59,895 nt of DNA from Candidatus Obscuribacterales bacterium (GCA_949127735.1 CASBPX010000033.1:1-59895), one strand, 5' to 3'. Shown: positions 1 through 9,180, numbered from the stretch's first letter. Numbers and translations: made by a program. Notes: generated from the sequence alone by a model not told the origin.

Positions 1-43
1 AACACACGCTTTAAAATACTTTGACCATTTGTCACTTCACCAA

Positions 44-340
44 TCAATGCCGCGCCCCCTTGACTTTCGAGATTTTAGTCAGCAGTTGAGACAACCACGA
101 GTTCAAAACGTCATCGTCACGGTCGAGCTCTACTGCGTGCCTGGAATCGGCCATTGCATCAGCTCTATCGCCAAGTTGCAATTTCACCTGAGACAAATTA
201 CTCCACCCAAGAGCATAATTTGGATTGATTTTTAGCAGCTTTTCTAAGATAGCTTCAGCCTCTGCCAACCGACCAGAAAGCTCGCGACCAGCGGGAAGCT
301 TAGTTTTAAGCAAATCTGAGTCACTCAAGACTGGTGGCAC
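44..340 (-). CDS. Small TPR-like protein, possibly a fragment
   Basis: This 98-residue reading frame contains one clear tetratricopeptide unit (a helix ending LKINPNYALGWSNLSQVKL, followed by a helix with LGDRADAMADSRHAVEL), so it probably acts in protein-protein contact. The apparent start is a GTG with no ribosome site. The frame stays open about 25 codons further upstream before a TGA, without an ATG. A single repeat pair is less than the usual three or more, so it may be the tail of a decayed TPR gene. No function can be assigned. Confidence 0.4.
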   Translation of the reverse strand: MPPVLSDSDLLKTKLPAGRELSGRLAEAEAILEKLLKINPNYALGWSNLSQVKLQLGDRADAMADSRHAVELDRDDDVLNSWLSQLLTKISKVKGARH

Positions 341-750
341 TAGAAGAATGGAAAAACGAAATGAACGACACGCAGCTGAGCGCAGCCAGATAATGATTCT
401 CTTTCATGCGCAAATTGTAGAGTGACAATAAATCGGCGTTGAAAAATATTTCTGGTGTTTTTGAAAAAGGTAATTTATGTCGCTGTCTGTGCTACCACAG
501 GCTAATTCACCAATTATTTGAAAAGGCATTATTTAAACCACTAAGAGTATTGAGTCTGCATTGTACTAGGAGAAGGAGCCAGGCTACTAAAATAACCTGG
601 CTCATCTAAAAAGATTGGCCTGACTCCTCAGCAAGTGGTGCCATTAACCGCAGGCGCTAAAATGAACTCTGCAGCAGACAAGCAATTGACGGCAGCGCTA
701 AATCATTTTAGCAGTCTAACCCCGAAAACTCACCAGCAGTAGCGGTAGTA
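341..750. other. Non-coding stretch with two inverted repeats
   Basis: I see no convincing gene here. It holds a hairpin with an 8-bp stem (GAGCCAGG at 576-583 pairing with CCTGGCTC at 596-603, 12-nt loop) and a separate 10-bp perfect inverted repeat (GCTAAAATGA at 656-665 with TCATTTTAGC at 703-712). Neither is followed by a T-run on either strand, so neither is a textbook terminator. A structured transcript is possible but unsupported. Confidence 0.3.
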
Positions 751-939
751 TCACCTCTCGCTTTCACTGTGGCCAGTTAAGCCCATAGCATGGTCGTTTT
801 GAAATAATTCTGTCATGCGATGTTGCAATGAAAGTATGCCGTCTTCAGAAATTTTTCTCAAGTTTTGAAGTCTTTTCCGCTCGATTTTTAATTCTTGAAT
901 ATGCTTTTCAAGTTCTTCATGATCCATTAGGGCCTGCAT
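751..939 (-). CDS. Small coiled-coil protein
   Basis: This 62-residue protein is almost entirely charged and helical (EELEKHIQELKIERKRLQNL), with heptad-like leucine spacing that suggests a coiled coil. The start may be the ATG at 939 or an in-frame ATG four codons later. It overlaps the end of another small coiled-coil frame (917-1096) on the same strand, so the two may be translationally coupled. No family is recognised. Confidence 0.45.
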   Translation of the reverse strand: MQALMDHEELEKHIQELKIERKRLQNLRKISEDGILSLQHRMTELFQNDHAMGLTGHSESER

Positions 940-1096
940 TCAGCTGCGGCGGAGGCGCTTGAGAGCGCCTATCTTCCTCAGCTTTTGTTAACTCTTCATC
1001 GACTTGGGCAAGCTGTTTATCAATATCAGCCACTACCTTATCGAGAACTTCTTTGTGCTGTTGTACTTCGTTCAATTTATTATTCAGATTGTCCAT
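917..1096 (-). CDS. Small coiled-coil protein, overlaps next gene
   Basis: I read a 59-residue frame starting ATG at 1096 and stopping TGA at 917-919. It is rich in Asp, Glu, Lys and Gln, with a run that looks like a two-heptad coiled coil (VLDKVVADIDKQLAQVDEEL), then a Pro-rich tail (QAPPPQLNAGPNGS). An AAGAG element sits about 10 nt before the ATG. Its last codons overlap the start of the 751-939 frame by 23 nt. Shape and overlap suggest a two-gene unit whose products may form a hetero-coiled coil; this is inference. Confidence 0.45.
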   Translation of the reverse strand: MDNLNNKLNEVQQHKEVLDKVVADIDKQLAQVDEELTKAEEDRRSQAPPPQLNAGPNGS

Positions 1097-1436
1097 CTGA
1101 TGTCACTCTTGTTTCGGAAGTTACTCTCTTGAGGCTTGCAGTGACGGTCTATCGCATGCCAAAGTTCCATAAAATGAAATTCTCAGGGCGGATGTTTAAG
1201 CGCAACCAGAAAAACATGCGTATAAATGATTGGCTACAAGGGGCATGGTTCTTGTATGTTGAAACCTGCGCGCATCTTAATCGCTGAAAATGATATTGCT
1301 CTCCCTAGTGTCAGAGAGGCACTTTTGGGTTACGAACTTTTGGAAACTAAACAGTAATTAACCGCGAATTAAAGGCAGGTAAATCGTTTGCGGTCTTTTA
1401 GTTCTATGCAAATTTTACAATCATTATTTGCTTCCA
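1097..1436. other. Gap without a supported gene
   Basis: Open frames here lack ribosome sites and family resemblance. The longest + strand frame (985-1287) runs across the small - strand coiled-coil genes and looks like a shadow. I see no tRNA, terminator or repeat worth naming. Confidence 0.3.
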
Positions 1437-1862
1437 TCAGTGGTGGACATTTCTAACCCGTGTAGGAGTTTTACTAAAATTGTGAATAGCAATTTCCAAA
1501 GTATGAGTTTTTAACGGTGCTACGAATATAGCGTCATATGTAGTCCACTTCTCCGTGATTGTGAACCACGCGCTTTGCCATCTTCTGACAAAACCGTTTT
1601 CCGCGTCGTAAGCGGTAATAGTAATGATTGTAATGTCGGCAATCTCAGGGCGGCGAAGGCTACAAGAAAAATTCAGCACATATTCAGTTGGCACATTTTC
1701 TACCGTTACCACTAAGCCTGATGGCTTTTCGCCTTCACGACGGCCGCTCAATTCGATGCAGTTGCTTTGTCCGATTGAGACCTTGCGCGAGTGAACAAGA
1801 CTCCACCCTTCCGGCGCACCCGCAAAATTAGGATTTGGAATCAGCTCTTTTGGCACTGGCAT
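1437..1862 (-). CDS. Hypothetical protein, beta-sandwich-like
   Basis: A 141-residue protein of unknown function. It opens with a pattern common to carbohydrate-binding jelly-roll modules (a PNPNF..APEGW motif, then alternating beta strands and a late TLEIAIHNF strand), which makes a CBM-like fold plausible. There is no signal peptide, so it would be cytoplasmic unless fused or partnered. It lies divergently, about 60 bp from the GT39-like gene at 1922, so it could belong to surface-glycan work. The link to sugar binding rests on pattern only. Confidence 0.5.
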   Translation of the reverse strand: MPVPKELIPNPNFAGAPEGWSLVHSRKVSIGQSNCIELSGRREGEKPSGLVVTVENVPTEYVLNFSCSLRRPEIADITIITITAYDAENGFVRRWQSAWFTITEKWTTYDAIFVAPLKTHTLEIAIHNFSKTPTRVRNVHH

Positions 1863-1921
1863 TAAGTTGACACACCCAACTTGTGTTAATCTCGCCCGAG
1901 TAGGGCACTATAGCTCTGTAG

Positions 1922-3583
1922 ATGAACGCTAGCGACCAAAATAATAATAAAAGAGACTGGCTCATTGTTGCATTAATGATGGGCCTGGCCGTGGCACTGC
2001 GGGCTCCGCTTCTTAATATCGGAGTTACCATTGACGACGCCTGTAGCGCTTATGTAGTTGAAGCCTCAAATTTTAGCGACCTTGTCACCCGCATTAAAGA
2101 AGTGGAAATGAGCCCGCCGGTTTATTTTTCCATTTTGAAATTATTTACTATGTGTTTTGGTTTTAACTCAGTTGTGATGGCACTACCATCTCTGATTTTT
2201 AGTGTGCTCACCATTCCTGTTGTCTATCTATTAGGCAAGGAAGCGTCAAGCTCTGATAGCTGCGGCAAAAGCGCTAGTGGTTTGTTGTCTGCCTTCTTCG
2301 CCACAATCTCAATTTTAGCGATCATTTACAGCCACGAAGCACGTACCTATGCCGTGGCCGGATTTCTTACAGCGTCGGCACTAACGCTCTTCATGCGTTT
2401 TCTCAATGGCAAAGCCAGCGTGCTATCTGCATTAATGCTGGCTCTTACTTGTTCATTGCTGGTGATGACACACTACATCTCTGTTTTGTACATTGGCATT
2501 ATGGGCCTGGTGGCTATTTTTTACCGTCAGCAGTCAAACAACAAATCACTTTATGCCATTGCGGCACTGGCTGCACCGGTCATTCCATTGCTATTCTGGT
2601 GGCCGGTGCTCAACCATCACAGAAGCGTAGGCACACCCTGGGCTGACGTGACGCCGCTGAGCCAATTTCTCACAGTTTTCGCCAGCAATTTAAGCGCTAC
2701 GCTGCCACTACCAGTGGTAGCGGGTTATGTGCTGGTCTGTTTAGTGTTTCCGACTGTGCTGGCCCTGGCAGTAGTGCTCAGACCAAAACAAATATTACAA
2801 TCAGTCAAAAATATTGTTAATGACGGACGCGTCGTTACACTGGCAGCCTGCCTGGCAGCATCGTGTTCATTATTTGGCTTTATCACGCCTTACATTTTTG
2901 GTTATGTGCGCTATATGACACCGGTGGCCTGCACCTCCTGGGTGCTGCTGGCAATCTTTGTCGTAACTTTATTGCGGCCGCAATTTAAACAGGACAAAAA
3001 TCAGCCCAAACTAAAATTACTCAAAGGCGGTCTAATAGTTTGCCTTTTGGCCATGTTGGCCATGAGCGCTCTAGAAACAATAGCCAGAGCCGGTCAAGAT
3101 TGTTCTGGACTGCGGGTACTGGCCCACGATATCAGCAATGGAAAATTTGGCAAATCGGCATTTATAACCGCACCAGACTTTGTCGGCATTATTCTTGTTT
3201 ATTACTTAAAGCACGAATGCGCACAAACTGTTATGCCTGAGTTGCTTGGTTTTGCCGATCCACATTCAGGGCTTCTACCACCCCGTCACGAGAACCGTGC
3301 CGCATGGTGGCATGATCCTGATATTCTGACCGTTTATGAAGGCAAGCTGGCCAAATTCAAAGAACAAGGCTTTGAAAAAGTTGTGTTCATCCGTGACACC
3401 TACAAGCCTAGTTCAATCAAAATGCCCACTCGCGAAGTGACTGATAAGTTTGAATTATTTTTACAGCAAAAACTACACAAGATTGGAGTGACAAAGTTGT
3501 ACTCCGGCCGGGCAAGTTCATATGAGGTGAGCGAATATTCTTTTGCTCCAGAAACAGCTATAGAGAACAAAAATGCCCAGTGA
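1922..3583 (+). CDS. GT-C membrane glycosyltransferase (GT39/ArnT-like)
   Basis: A 553-residue integral membrane protein with about ten or more hydrophobic helices. Right after the first helix comes an acidic loop (GVTIDDACSAYV), where GT39-type enzymes carry catalytic Asp residues. A long periplasmic-type C-terminal domain follows. The family moves a sugar from a polyprenyl-phosphate donor to protein or lipid on the outer face of the membrane. It is the first gene of an operon whose next genes overlap end to start (GT2, epimerase, GT87), which would supply the lipid-linked sugar and modify it. No clear ribosome site precedes the ATG, and a TATAGC lies 8 nt before it, so a leaderless or very short leader is possible. 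Acceptor unknown. Confidence 0.82.
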   Translation: MNASDQNNNKRDWLIVALMMGLAVALRAPLLNIGVTIDDACSAYVVEASNFSDLVTRIKEVEMSPPVYFSILKLFTMCFGFNSVVMALPSLIFSVLTIPVVYLLGKEASSSDSCGKSASGLLSAFFATISILAIIYSHEARTYAVAGFLTASALTLFMRFLNGKASVLSALMLALTCSLLVMTHYISVLYIGIMGLVAIFYRQQSNNKSLYAIAALAAPVIPLLFWWPVLNHHRSVGTPWADVTPLSQFLTVFASNLSATLPLPVVAGYVLVCLVFPTVLALAVVLRPKQILQSVKNIVNDGRVVTLAACLAASCSLFGFITPYIFGYVRYMTPVACTSWVLLAIFVVTLLRPQFKQDKNQPKLKLLKGGLIVCLLAMLAMSALETIARAGQDCSGLRVLAHDISNGKFGKSAFITAPDFVGIILVYYLKHECAQTVMPELLGFADPHSGLLPPRHENRAAWWHDPDILTVYEGKLAKFKEQGFEKVVFIRDTYKPSSIKMPTREVTDKFELFLQQKLHKIGVTKLYSGRASSYEVSEYSFAPETAIENKNAQ

Positions 3584-4322
3584 AAAGCTGGAAAGCCTTG
3601 AGCCAAAATTCTCCATTGTCACAACTTGCTACAACGAGCAAGACAATGTAGAAAACATGATTACCAACTTACTTAACCGTTTTCGCACCAGTTTTCCTGG
3701 AGACGCTTTTGAATTGGTAGTGGTGCTCAATGGTTGCCTCGATCAAACTCCGGCGCTGGCGCAAGCGCTAGCGATTAAAAACAATGAGCTTGTACTAGTC
3801 AGCCTGGCTGAAAATCATGGCTATGGGGCCGGCATTCGAGCAGGGCTAGAGGCCGCGCGGGGCGAGCTTGTTGGTTACATCGACGGAGACGAACAAATTT
3901 CGGCCGAAGATGTAGTCAAAGTTTTTAACGCTGCAAAAATTTCAAGCGCTGAGATCGTCAAAGTTGTCAGAGTGAAACGAGAAGACGGTTTCAAACGTTT
4001 GATCATAACTACGGCATACAACTTTCTTTTTAAAATGTTCTTTGGCTCAATTTGCAATGACATTAATGGCAAGCCCAAGATCTTAAAACGCAAAGCTTTG
4101 CAGCAATTGGGGCTAACCAGCAATGATTGGTTCATTGACGCTGAAATGATGTTGGCAGCGAGAAAGCTTGGTTTTTCTATTGACGAAGTACCGGTTGTTT
4201 TTAAGCAACGTGCTGGCGGCCAATCAAACGTGCGCATGTCCACAATTTTTGAATTTCTAGGCAATATGTTTGCGATGCGAAAAAGGTTGCAAGGGGTTTC
4301 AGCCAAACGATCTTCGGAATAG
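3573..4322 (+). CDS. GT2 family glycosyltransferase (dolichyl-phosphate-sugar synthase-like)
   Basis: A 249-residue GT-A fold enzyme. The N-terminus has FSIVTTCYNEQDNVENMI (nucleotide-sugar binding strand), then LAENHGYGAGIRAGLEAA and a DxD-type motif, YIDGDEQ, near residue 107. This is the layout of polyprenyl-phosphate mannose/glucose synthases, which load a sugar on undecaprenyl phosphate in the cytoplasm. It lacks C-terminal membrane helices. Its start overlaps the preceding GT39-like gene by 11 bp, which argues for coupling: this enzyme would make the lipid-linked donor used by its neighbour. The sugar is not predictable. Confidence 0.87.
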   Translation: MPSEKLESLEPKFSIVTTCYNEQDNVENMITNLLNRFRTSFPGDAFELVVVLNGCLDQTPALAQALAIKNNELVLVSLAENHGYGAGIRAGLEAARGELVGYIDGDEQISAEDVVKVFNAAKISSAEIVKVVRVKREDGFKRLIITTAYNFLFKMFFGSICNDINGKPKILKRKALQQLGLTSNDWFIDAEMMLAARKLGFSIDEVPVVFKQRAGGQSNVRMSTIFEFLGNMFAMRKRLQGVSAKRSSE

Positions 4323-4458
4323 CGAGGGGGTTTGGTTCATTCTTAAGCAGCTCTTGGCTTGGGGCGAGTTCTTACGCCTGGGAGTGATAACAGCGGTGTT
4401 TTCTGGTAAAAGAGTCTATAGCGGTTAGTTAATAAGCGACAGATAAAAGAGCAAGAAC

Positions 4459-5448
4459 ATCAGCGATTATCTTAACATCGTAGTTTTAATTACCGGCAGC
4501 ACGGGCTTTCTTGGCAGGCACCTGGCCGAACGGCTGGCGCAGTTAGGGGCTCAGGTGTACTGCGGCACTCGGCAAATAAAAAGCGATAATCCATTTACCG
4601 TTACCGAAAACAAAAATATTAAAACCATAAGTCTCGACGTCAGTGATGCCGACCAGGTTTCAACGGTTTTAAACAAGATCAAACCACAGGTAATTTTCCA
4701 TTTAGCGGCATTACCGGCTGGCGACCGCAGCGCCGCCAGATTACCTGAGCAGGTGCGAGTCACATTTGGTGGCACTGTTAATGTGGCTCAAGCTATTTTG
4801 CAACTAGAACTAGACCTTATGCCATTGCTTGTACACGTCGGTTCTTCAGAAGAATACGGCGGCGGGGCAATTCCATTCAAAGAAGATCAGATGCTGGCGC
4901 CAATATCTCCATATTCAGCAGCAAAAGCGTCGTGTTCGCAGTTTTTAATTGCCGAACACCAGGCATTTAATTTGCCTGTAATCATCACCAGACCGTCAGT
5001 GGTCTACGGTCCCGGCCAGGCCAGCGGCATGGTCATTCCATACCTGTTCAGCAGCTATTTAAGCGGAAAGGCACCGGCGCTATCCCCAGGTGAGCAAACT
5101 CGCGATTTTGTTTATGTCGACGATTGCATCGAAGCACTTTCCATACTTGGCCTTCGCCCTGACCTTGCCGGCCAGATTTTCAATTTGGGATCTTCCACAG
5201 AAAGCAAACTTAAAGATGTGGCCGAAAAAATTGCAATGCTCTGTCGATATGAAGGCGCCACCGGTATCGGCGACAGCGAGTATCGCAAAGCTGAAGTAAT
5301 GCGTCACAAAGAATGTTGCCAGAAAGCGAGCGAGCATTTCGGCTGGCAGGCCGTAACCGACATTGACAGCGGCTTGAGCAAAACTTACCAGTGGTGGCAT
5401 GAGCAAAAAGCGCAATTAAAAATTTCGAGTCAAGCCAATGCTAAGTGA
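4459..5448 (+). CDS. NAD-dependent epimerase/dehydratase (extended SDR), odd start
   Basis: The protein begins with the Rossmann motif VLITGSTGFLGRHLAERL and has the extended-SDR features: a mid-chain LAALPAG strand, an active-site YSAAKAS (YxxxK), then ITRPSVVYGPGQ and RDFVYVDDC. Such enzymes epimerise or dehydrate nucleotide sugars (UDP-glucose 4-epimerase, GDP-mannose dehydratase types). The frame is open from 4447 but contains no ATG, GTG or TTG before a GTG at 4555, which lies after the whole glycine motif. Translation therefore probably begins at a non-standard codon: ATC at 4459 or 4477, or ATT at 4489. I used 4459, which follows a purine-rich AGAGCAAGAA. It sits inside the glycan operon and overlaps the next gene by 11 bp. 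Confidence 0.8.
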   Translation: MSDYLNIVVLITGSTGFLGRHLAERLAQLGAQVYCGTRQIKSDNPFTVTENKNIKTISLDVSDADQVSTVLNKIKPQVIFHLAALPAGDRSAARLPEQVRVTFGGTVNVAQAILQLELDLMPLLVHVGSSEEYGGGAIPFKEDQMLAPISPYSAAKASCSQFLIAEHQAFNLPVIITRPSVVYGPGQASGMVIPYLFSSYLSGKAPALSPGEQTRDFVYVDDCIEALSILGLRPDLAGQIFNLGSSTESKLKDVAEKIAMLCRYEGATGIGDSEYRKAEVMRHKECCQKASEHFGWQAVTDIDSGLSKTYQWWHEQKAQLKISSQANAK

Positions 5449-6811
5449 GAGTGAAGTGCGACCTCGACTACTGAAGTGGCGTGGGCTGGTGCGTTGCTTT
5501 GATGCCGGCAATATCGCTGTGATTGCTTGCATAGCCATTGTTTTTCTAACTGCACAGGGCACTGTCTGGTCAAAAAACGAATTCGACGGCATGCGAGCAA
5601 AAAGTTACATGCTCTTTCTCGATTTCAGCAAATATTATATTTGCGGCAAAATGGCTTGTGGAGACGATTATGTCCGTGCCAATGTTTACGACGCCAACCT
5701 GCAGCAAAAATATTTGACTGAATATTCGCTCACTGATGCAAAAAAGCCAATTGAGTATATTGCCTATCCACCTATAAATTTTCCACTGATGAAGCCGCTG
5801 GCACTACTTCCCATGAGTCAGGCTTTTCACATCTACTGGACTCTTGGCTTATTTTTCGCCATTGCCGCAACATGGCTGCTTTCGCGTCAAAGCAAATTCT
5901 TTCACAAAGCTCTCAATTTTCTAACTCTCTGGCTTGCGATCTTCGCTTCCATTCCCATGTTTCGCGCTTATGCACTTGGTCAATTTAGTCTTTATCTGTT
6001 AGGTTTGATTGCTCTTTATTTTTATCTGTTTCTGCGACAGAGCAAAAAATTAGACTGGTTTGCCGGGCTAACACTGGCTCTCACAGCAATAAAACCGCAG
6101 TACTGCATATTCCTTGCTATTCCGGCAATGGCTACTTTGCGCTGGCGCATAATCGCCGCTGCTGCCGCTGGCGAAGCCATTCTCCTGGCCATGGCAGTAG
6201 CCACAGTGGGCATGAAAAATATTACCGACTTTCCCAAAATTGTTTTGTTCGCCGAACAAACTCCACTTTACGGTGGTGTCTTTCCTGAACAGATGGTCAA
6301 TTTGCGCGCCATATTCTGCCTGTTTAGCAATCCGCATACGGCCATGCAAGTCACATCCTACCTTGGTGTTGCTGCCATGGCAGCCTTGTTTGTACTCTGG
6401 TACAAACTCGGTAGAAAACGGCCAGATTTAACGGCCCGTCTGGTGGCGCTGACAGTCTGCGTCTGCCTGACCACGAGCCCCCATACTAATATCTATGACT
6501 GCATTCTGCTCTGCTTGCCGGTCTTGCTCACTATGCCTTCGAGTCTGTCGGCAAGCCTTTACAGCCGCTATCTTTCGCTTGAAACAAAAACTTTCTTCTG
6601 GCCCGAAGAAATTTTGACTATCATCATGCTGCTCTACGCACCGATGGGTTGGGTGATTTTCATGTGCGCATTCGGTAAGAATATTCTCGGCGAAGCTTGC
6701 ATCACTTTGCCATTTGCTTTCATCAACGTCTTGCTATGTCTGTTGCATTGCCTTTGCTTGCGCCATGAAGCAAATGCCCTTTCATCAGAGCAAACAAGCG
6801 AGATTATCTAA
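5438..6811 (+). CDS. GT87 (DUF2029) membrane mannosyltransferase-like protein
   Basis: A 457-residue polytopic protein matching the DUF2029/GT87 pattern. A short N-terminal helix is followed by a periplasmic loop with DFSKYYICGK and YPPINFPLMKPLALLP, then repeated hydrophobic helices with LTALKPQY-like wording (LALTAIKPQY). GT87 members transfer mannose or arabinose from polyprenyl phosphate in actinobacteria; here only the class can be given. It overlaps the epimerase gene by 11 bp and ends the operon, its stop almost meeting the convergent DUF192 gene. A second, diverged copy of the family is at 47703-49007. Confidence 0.83.
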   Translation: MLSESEVRPRLLKWRGLVRCFDAGNIAVIACIAIVFLTAQGTVWSKNEFDGMRAKSYMLFLDFSKYYICGKMACGDDYVRANVYDANLQQKYLTEYSLTDAKKPIEYIAYPPINFPLMKPLALLPMSQAFHIYWTLGLFFAIAATWLLSRQSKFFHKALNFLTLWLAIFASIPMFRAYALGQFSLYLLGLIALYFYLFLRQSKKLDWFAGLTLALTAIKPQYCIFLAIPAMATLRWRIIAAAAAGEAILLAMAVATVGMKNITDFPKIVLFAEQTPLYGGVFPEQMVNLRAIFCLFSNPHTAMQVTSYLGVAAMAALFVLWYKLGRKRPDLTARLVALTVCVCLTTSPHTNIYDCILLCLPVLLTMPSSLSASLYSRYLSLETKTFFWPEEILTIIMLLYAPMGWVIFMCAFGKNILGEACITLPFAFINVLLCLLHCLCLRHEANALSSEQTSEII

Positions 6812-7170
6812 ACGCCTGAAGTTGTGTTCTCAACGGTCAACGCATTACCGACGGCAGTACCAGTGCGCGCAATTTTACCGGCAGGCAATTCCAAACACTG
6901 GGTGGCGTTGCTGAAAGTCTTCGACATTTTGCCGGGCTGAATATTTTCTACCAGACCAACAACAGTATTGTGTTTATCAAGAAAAACGCAATCGATGGAG
7001 TATTTCATGCCAAACATGTGAATGCTGCTACAAGGTGAAATTAACAGTCCATCACCGTCAGACAGCGCCGAAGTGCCAAGCAGACCTTTAAGTCTGGTCA
7101 TAAATGTTTTTGCATAGCGCACACGTTCGGCAAGTACTGTGTTTTTTGTCTTATTGACGTATCTAATCAC
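6808..7170 (-). CDS. DUF192 (COG1430) family protein
   Basis: A 120-residue protein with the DUF192 core: AKTFMTRLKGLLGTSAL, then GLLISPCSSIHMFGMKYSIDCVF, and a late LELPAGK. The family forms a small beta barrel of unknown role, often exported and often found beside Tad/Flp genes. This copy has no signal peptide. The GTG start lies 3 nt beyond the tadC stop, so it is the last gene of the pilus operon. Its constant company with pilus genes suggests an accessory assembly role, which is inference. Confidence 0.83.
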   Translation of the reverse strand: MIRYVNKTKNTVLAERVRYAKTFMTRLKGLLGTSALSDGDGLLISPCSSIHMFGMKYSIDCVFLDKHNTVVGLVENIQPGKMSKTFSNATQCLELPAGKIARTGTAVGNALTVENTTSGV

Positions 7171-7173
7171 CGG

Positions 7174-8100
7174 TTATTTGGTGCCCGCCATAATCGGTCC
7201 GACAGCGTTCAAAATGGTGACAACGGCTGGTCCAAGCATGGGGCAAAGAATCAGAGGCATAACGAAGACCATGATTACTGGAACCATTTTGACCGGCACT
7301 TTACCGGCTTCTTCTTCTTTCTTACGCTTCAGTCTGTCTCTCAATGCTGAGGCCTGTTGACGTAATGGATACGACATGTCAGCACCCTTTGCTTCTGCAG
7401 CAATCAGGGCTGATGCCATGTTGATCAGTTCGTCTACGCCGCATCTTTCACCCATCTCGCGCAATGCGTGCGGTACTGATTTGGCAAACACTTTTACATC
7501 TGAAATTAATTGCTGCAATTCGACGCTCAAGATCGGGCAAGACATGTGCACTTCTTTTGACACTTTGTCGATGGCAAGCATCATACCAAGACCGGCTTGG
7601 GCGCAAACAATCATCAAGTCGATGATGATCGGCAACTCTTTTAAAACTTGATCTTGACGCTGTTTAACACGGCTGGCGAGGAAGAAGTTAGGCAAAATCC
7701 AGGTAGGAATGGCACCAATAAGTCCGCCCAGTAACATGATTGGATTAGTGGTGGCAGCCAGGAAAGTCATCACCAGAACAGTACCAACCAGCATCACTTT
7801 AACGCCGATGAAAATAGCCATGTGGTGCGGTGTACGGTAATTGGCCATGTTCAACAGCTGTACTGTTCTTTTGTCGGCCAGTGCAGGCATCAATGAGAGC
7901 GAGAACTGTCCAACGAATTCGGCCAGTTTCAAAATGATTGAATCTTTTGGCTTTTCAGCAGCGCTGTCTTCTTTCTCTTTGCGAGGGCGTATACGTACGC
8001 CATAGTTGTCTACATAAGTGCCGAATACCGGCCTGAGCACCAGTACGCAGCTTGCCACTACACAGGTGAAAACTAGTACGGCTAGAACAGGCATTGGCAT
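7174..8100 (-). CDS. tadC: TadC, Flp pilus inner-membrane platform protein
   Basis: A 308-residue member of the type II secretion F / TadC family. There is an N-terminal membrane helix, a pair of helices around residues 100-140, the conserved cytoplasmic T2SSF segment (LPIIIDLMIVCAQAGLGMML, then LREMGERCGVDELINMASAL) and a C-terminal helix. With TadB it forms the membrane platform on which the CpaF motor acts to extrude Flp pilin. It follows tadB by 67 nt in the same order as other Tad loci. Confidence 0.93.
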   Translation of the reverse strand: MPMPVLAVLVFTCVVASCVLVLRPVFGTYVDNYGVRIRPRKEKEDSAAEKPKDSIILKLAEFVGQFSLSLMPALADKRTVQLLNMANYRTPHHMAIFIGVKVMLVGTVLVMTFLAATTNPIMLLGGLIGAIPTWILPNFFLASRVKQRQDQVLKELPIIIDLMIVCAQAGLGMMLAIDKVSKEVHMSCPILSVELQQLISDVKVFAKSVPHALREMGERCGVDELINMASALIAAEAKGADMSYPLRQQASALRDRLKRKKEEEAGKVPVKMVPVIMVFVMPLILCPMLGPAVVTILNAVGPIMAGTK

Positions 8101-8167
8101 GGTGAAAGCGTCCTTGAAACTGGTGGAATGAAACTGGAAGTGGAAGCGAGAAAATTAAGTCTGAAAG

Positions 8168-9100
8168 TTAGACTTCGAAGGTCACCATTTTTTGCAGAAT
8201 GTAGAAACCCATCAACTCCCAGATGACAAGACCTACCATTACCAGTCTAGCAACTGGATGGTTCAAAAAGGGAGTCATATAAGCTGGTGTCAAGAAATAA
8301 GTGCCCACGGTGATTAAATAAGGCAGGCAGCCGATGAATGACGCTGTTGCTTTACCTTGTGATGTCAGAGCGTTTAAGAAGTCGCGTAGTTTGAATCTTT
8401 CACGAATGGCATCAGCGATGGTGGCAACAACGTCGGCCAGGTTTCCGCCCACGTCTTGCGAGATGAAAATGGCCTGGGTCAAAAGCTTAAAGTCGGGAGC
8501 CTTAATTCGGTAAGACATTTCAACCATTACGTCTCTAAATGGTTTACCGAGTTGCAGCGAAATAAGACCACGCTTGAACTCGCCACGAATTGGGTCGGGG
8601 CCTGTGTCGGAAATAACTTTGAAAACTTCCATAACCGGCGAACCGGCTCTCAGTGCAGACACCATAGTTTCTAGAATCTGAGGCAATTGTTCGGTCATTC
8701 TGGCCTGGCGTTTTTTCGCTACTTCGCCCAGGTAATAAACGAAACCTGCGGCACCGGCGGGGAGGCCGACAAAGAAACCAACCGGACAAAGCTCAGGCAT
8801 ACCACCAACGATAAAACCAACAGCAAAAAGTAAACCTGCACCAACAGAGGCACAGATCCAGTAAGTCTTCATCTTGTCGTATTCGGCTTCTTTACCGGCA
8901 AGCGCGAGCAGACGCGATAGGTAGTCGGCCCGCTGGGTGACGAAAATACTTTCAGGGTCGGCTTTGTCATGCAGCTTTTCGGCCATGCGCCGTGAATGCT
9001 TGGCCAGACGTGAGAGCTGATCGACGCTGTTGCGACGAAGGAGCGTCATCAGAAGAATTCCGACGAGACATATTGGGCCAAACAATAGGAATGAGTTCAT
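8168..9100 (-). CDS. tadB: TadB, Flp pilus inner-membrane platform protein
   Basis: A 310-residue T2SSF-domain protein. It has an N-terminal membrane helix (SFLLFGPICLVGILLMTLL), two helices near residues 85-135, the F-domain (LPQILETMVSALRAGSPVMEVFKVI, with FKLLTQAIFISQDVGGNLADV) and two C-terminal helices. It pairs with TadC as the pilus assembly platform in the inner membrane. Its place between cpaF and tadC is the standard one. Confidence 0.93.
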   Translation of the reverse strand: MNSFLLFGPICLVGILLMTLLRRNSVDQLSRLAKHSRRMAEKLHDKADPESIFVTQRADYLSRLLALAGKEAEYDKMKTYWICASVGAGLLFAVGFIVGGMPELCPVGFFVGLPAGAAGFVYYLGEVAKKRQARMTEQLPQILETMVSALRAGSPVMEVFKVISDTGPDPIRGEFKRGLISLQLGKPFRDVMVEMSYRIKAPDFKLLTQAIFISQDVGGNLADVVATIADAIRERFKLRDFLNALTSQGKATASFIGCLPYLITVGTYFLTPAYMTPFLNHPVARLVMVGLVIWELMGFYILQKMVTFEV

Positions 9101-9180
9101 CTTTTCCGCACTCTGCTTTTCTAACTGCTAAATGGGACTGCCCGCATTTTTCAATGAGAGCAGTCCTTGCGTATCTTGGT

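Noticed and set aside
985-1287. Open + strand frame of 100 codons
   Set aside because: It covers two better-supported small - strand genes, has no ribosome site and no family resemblance.
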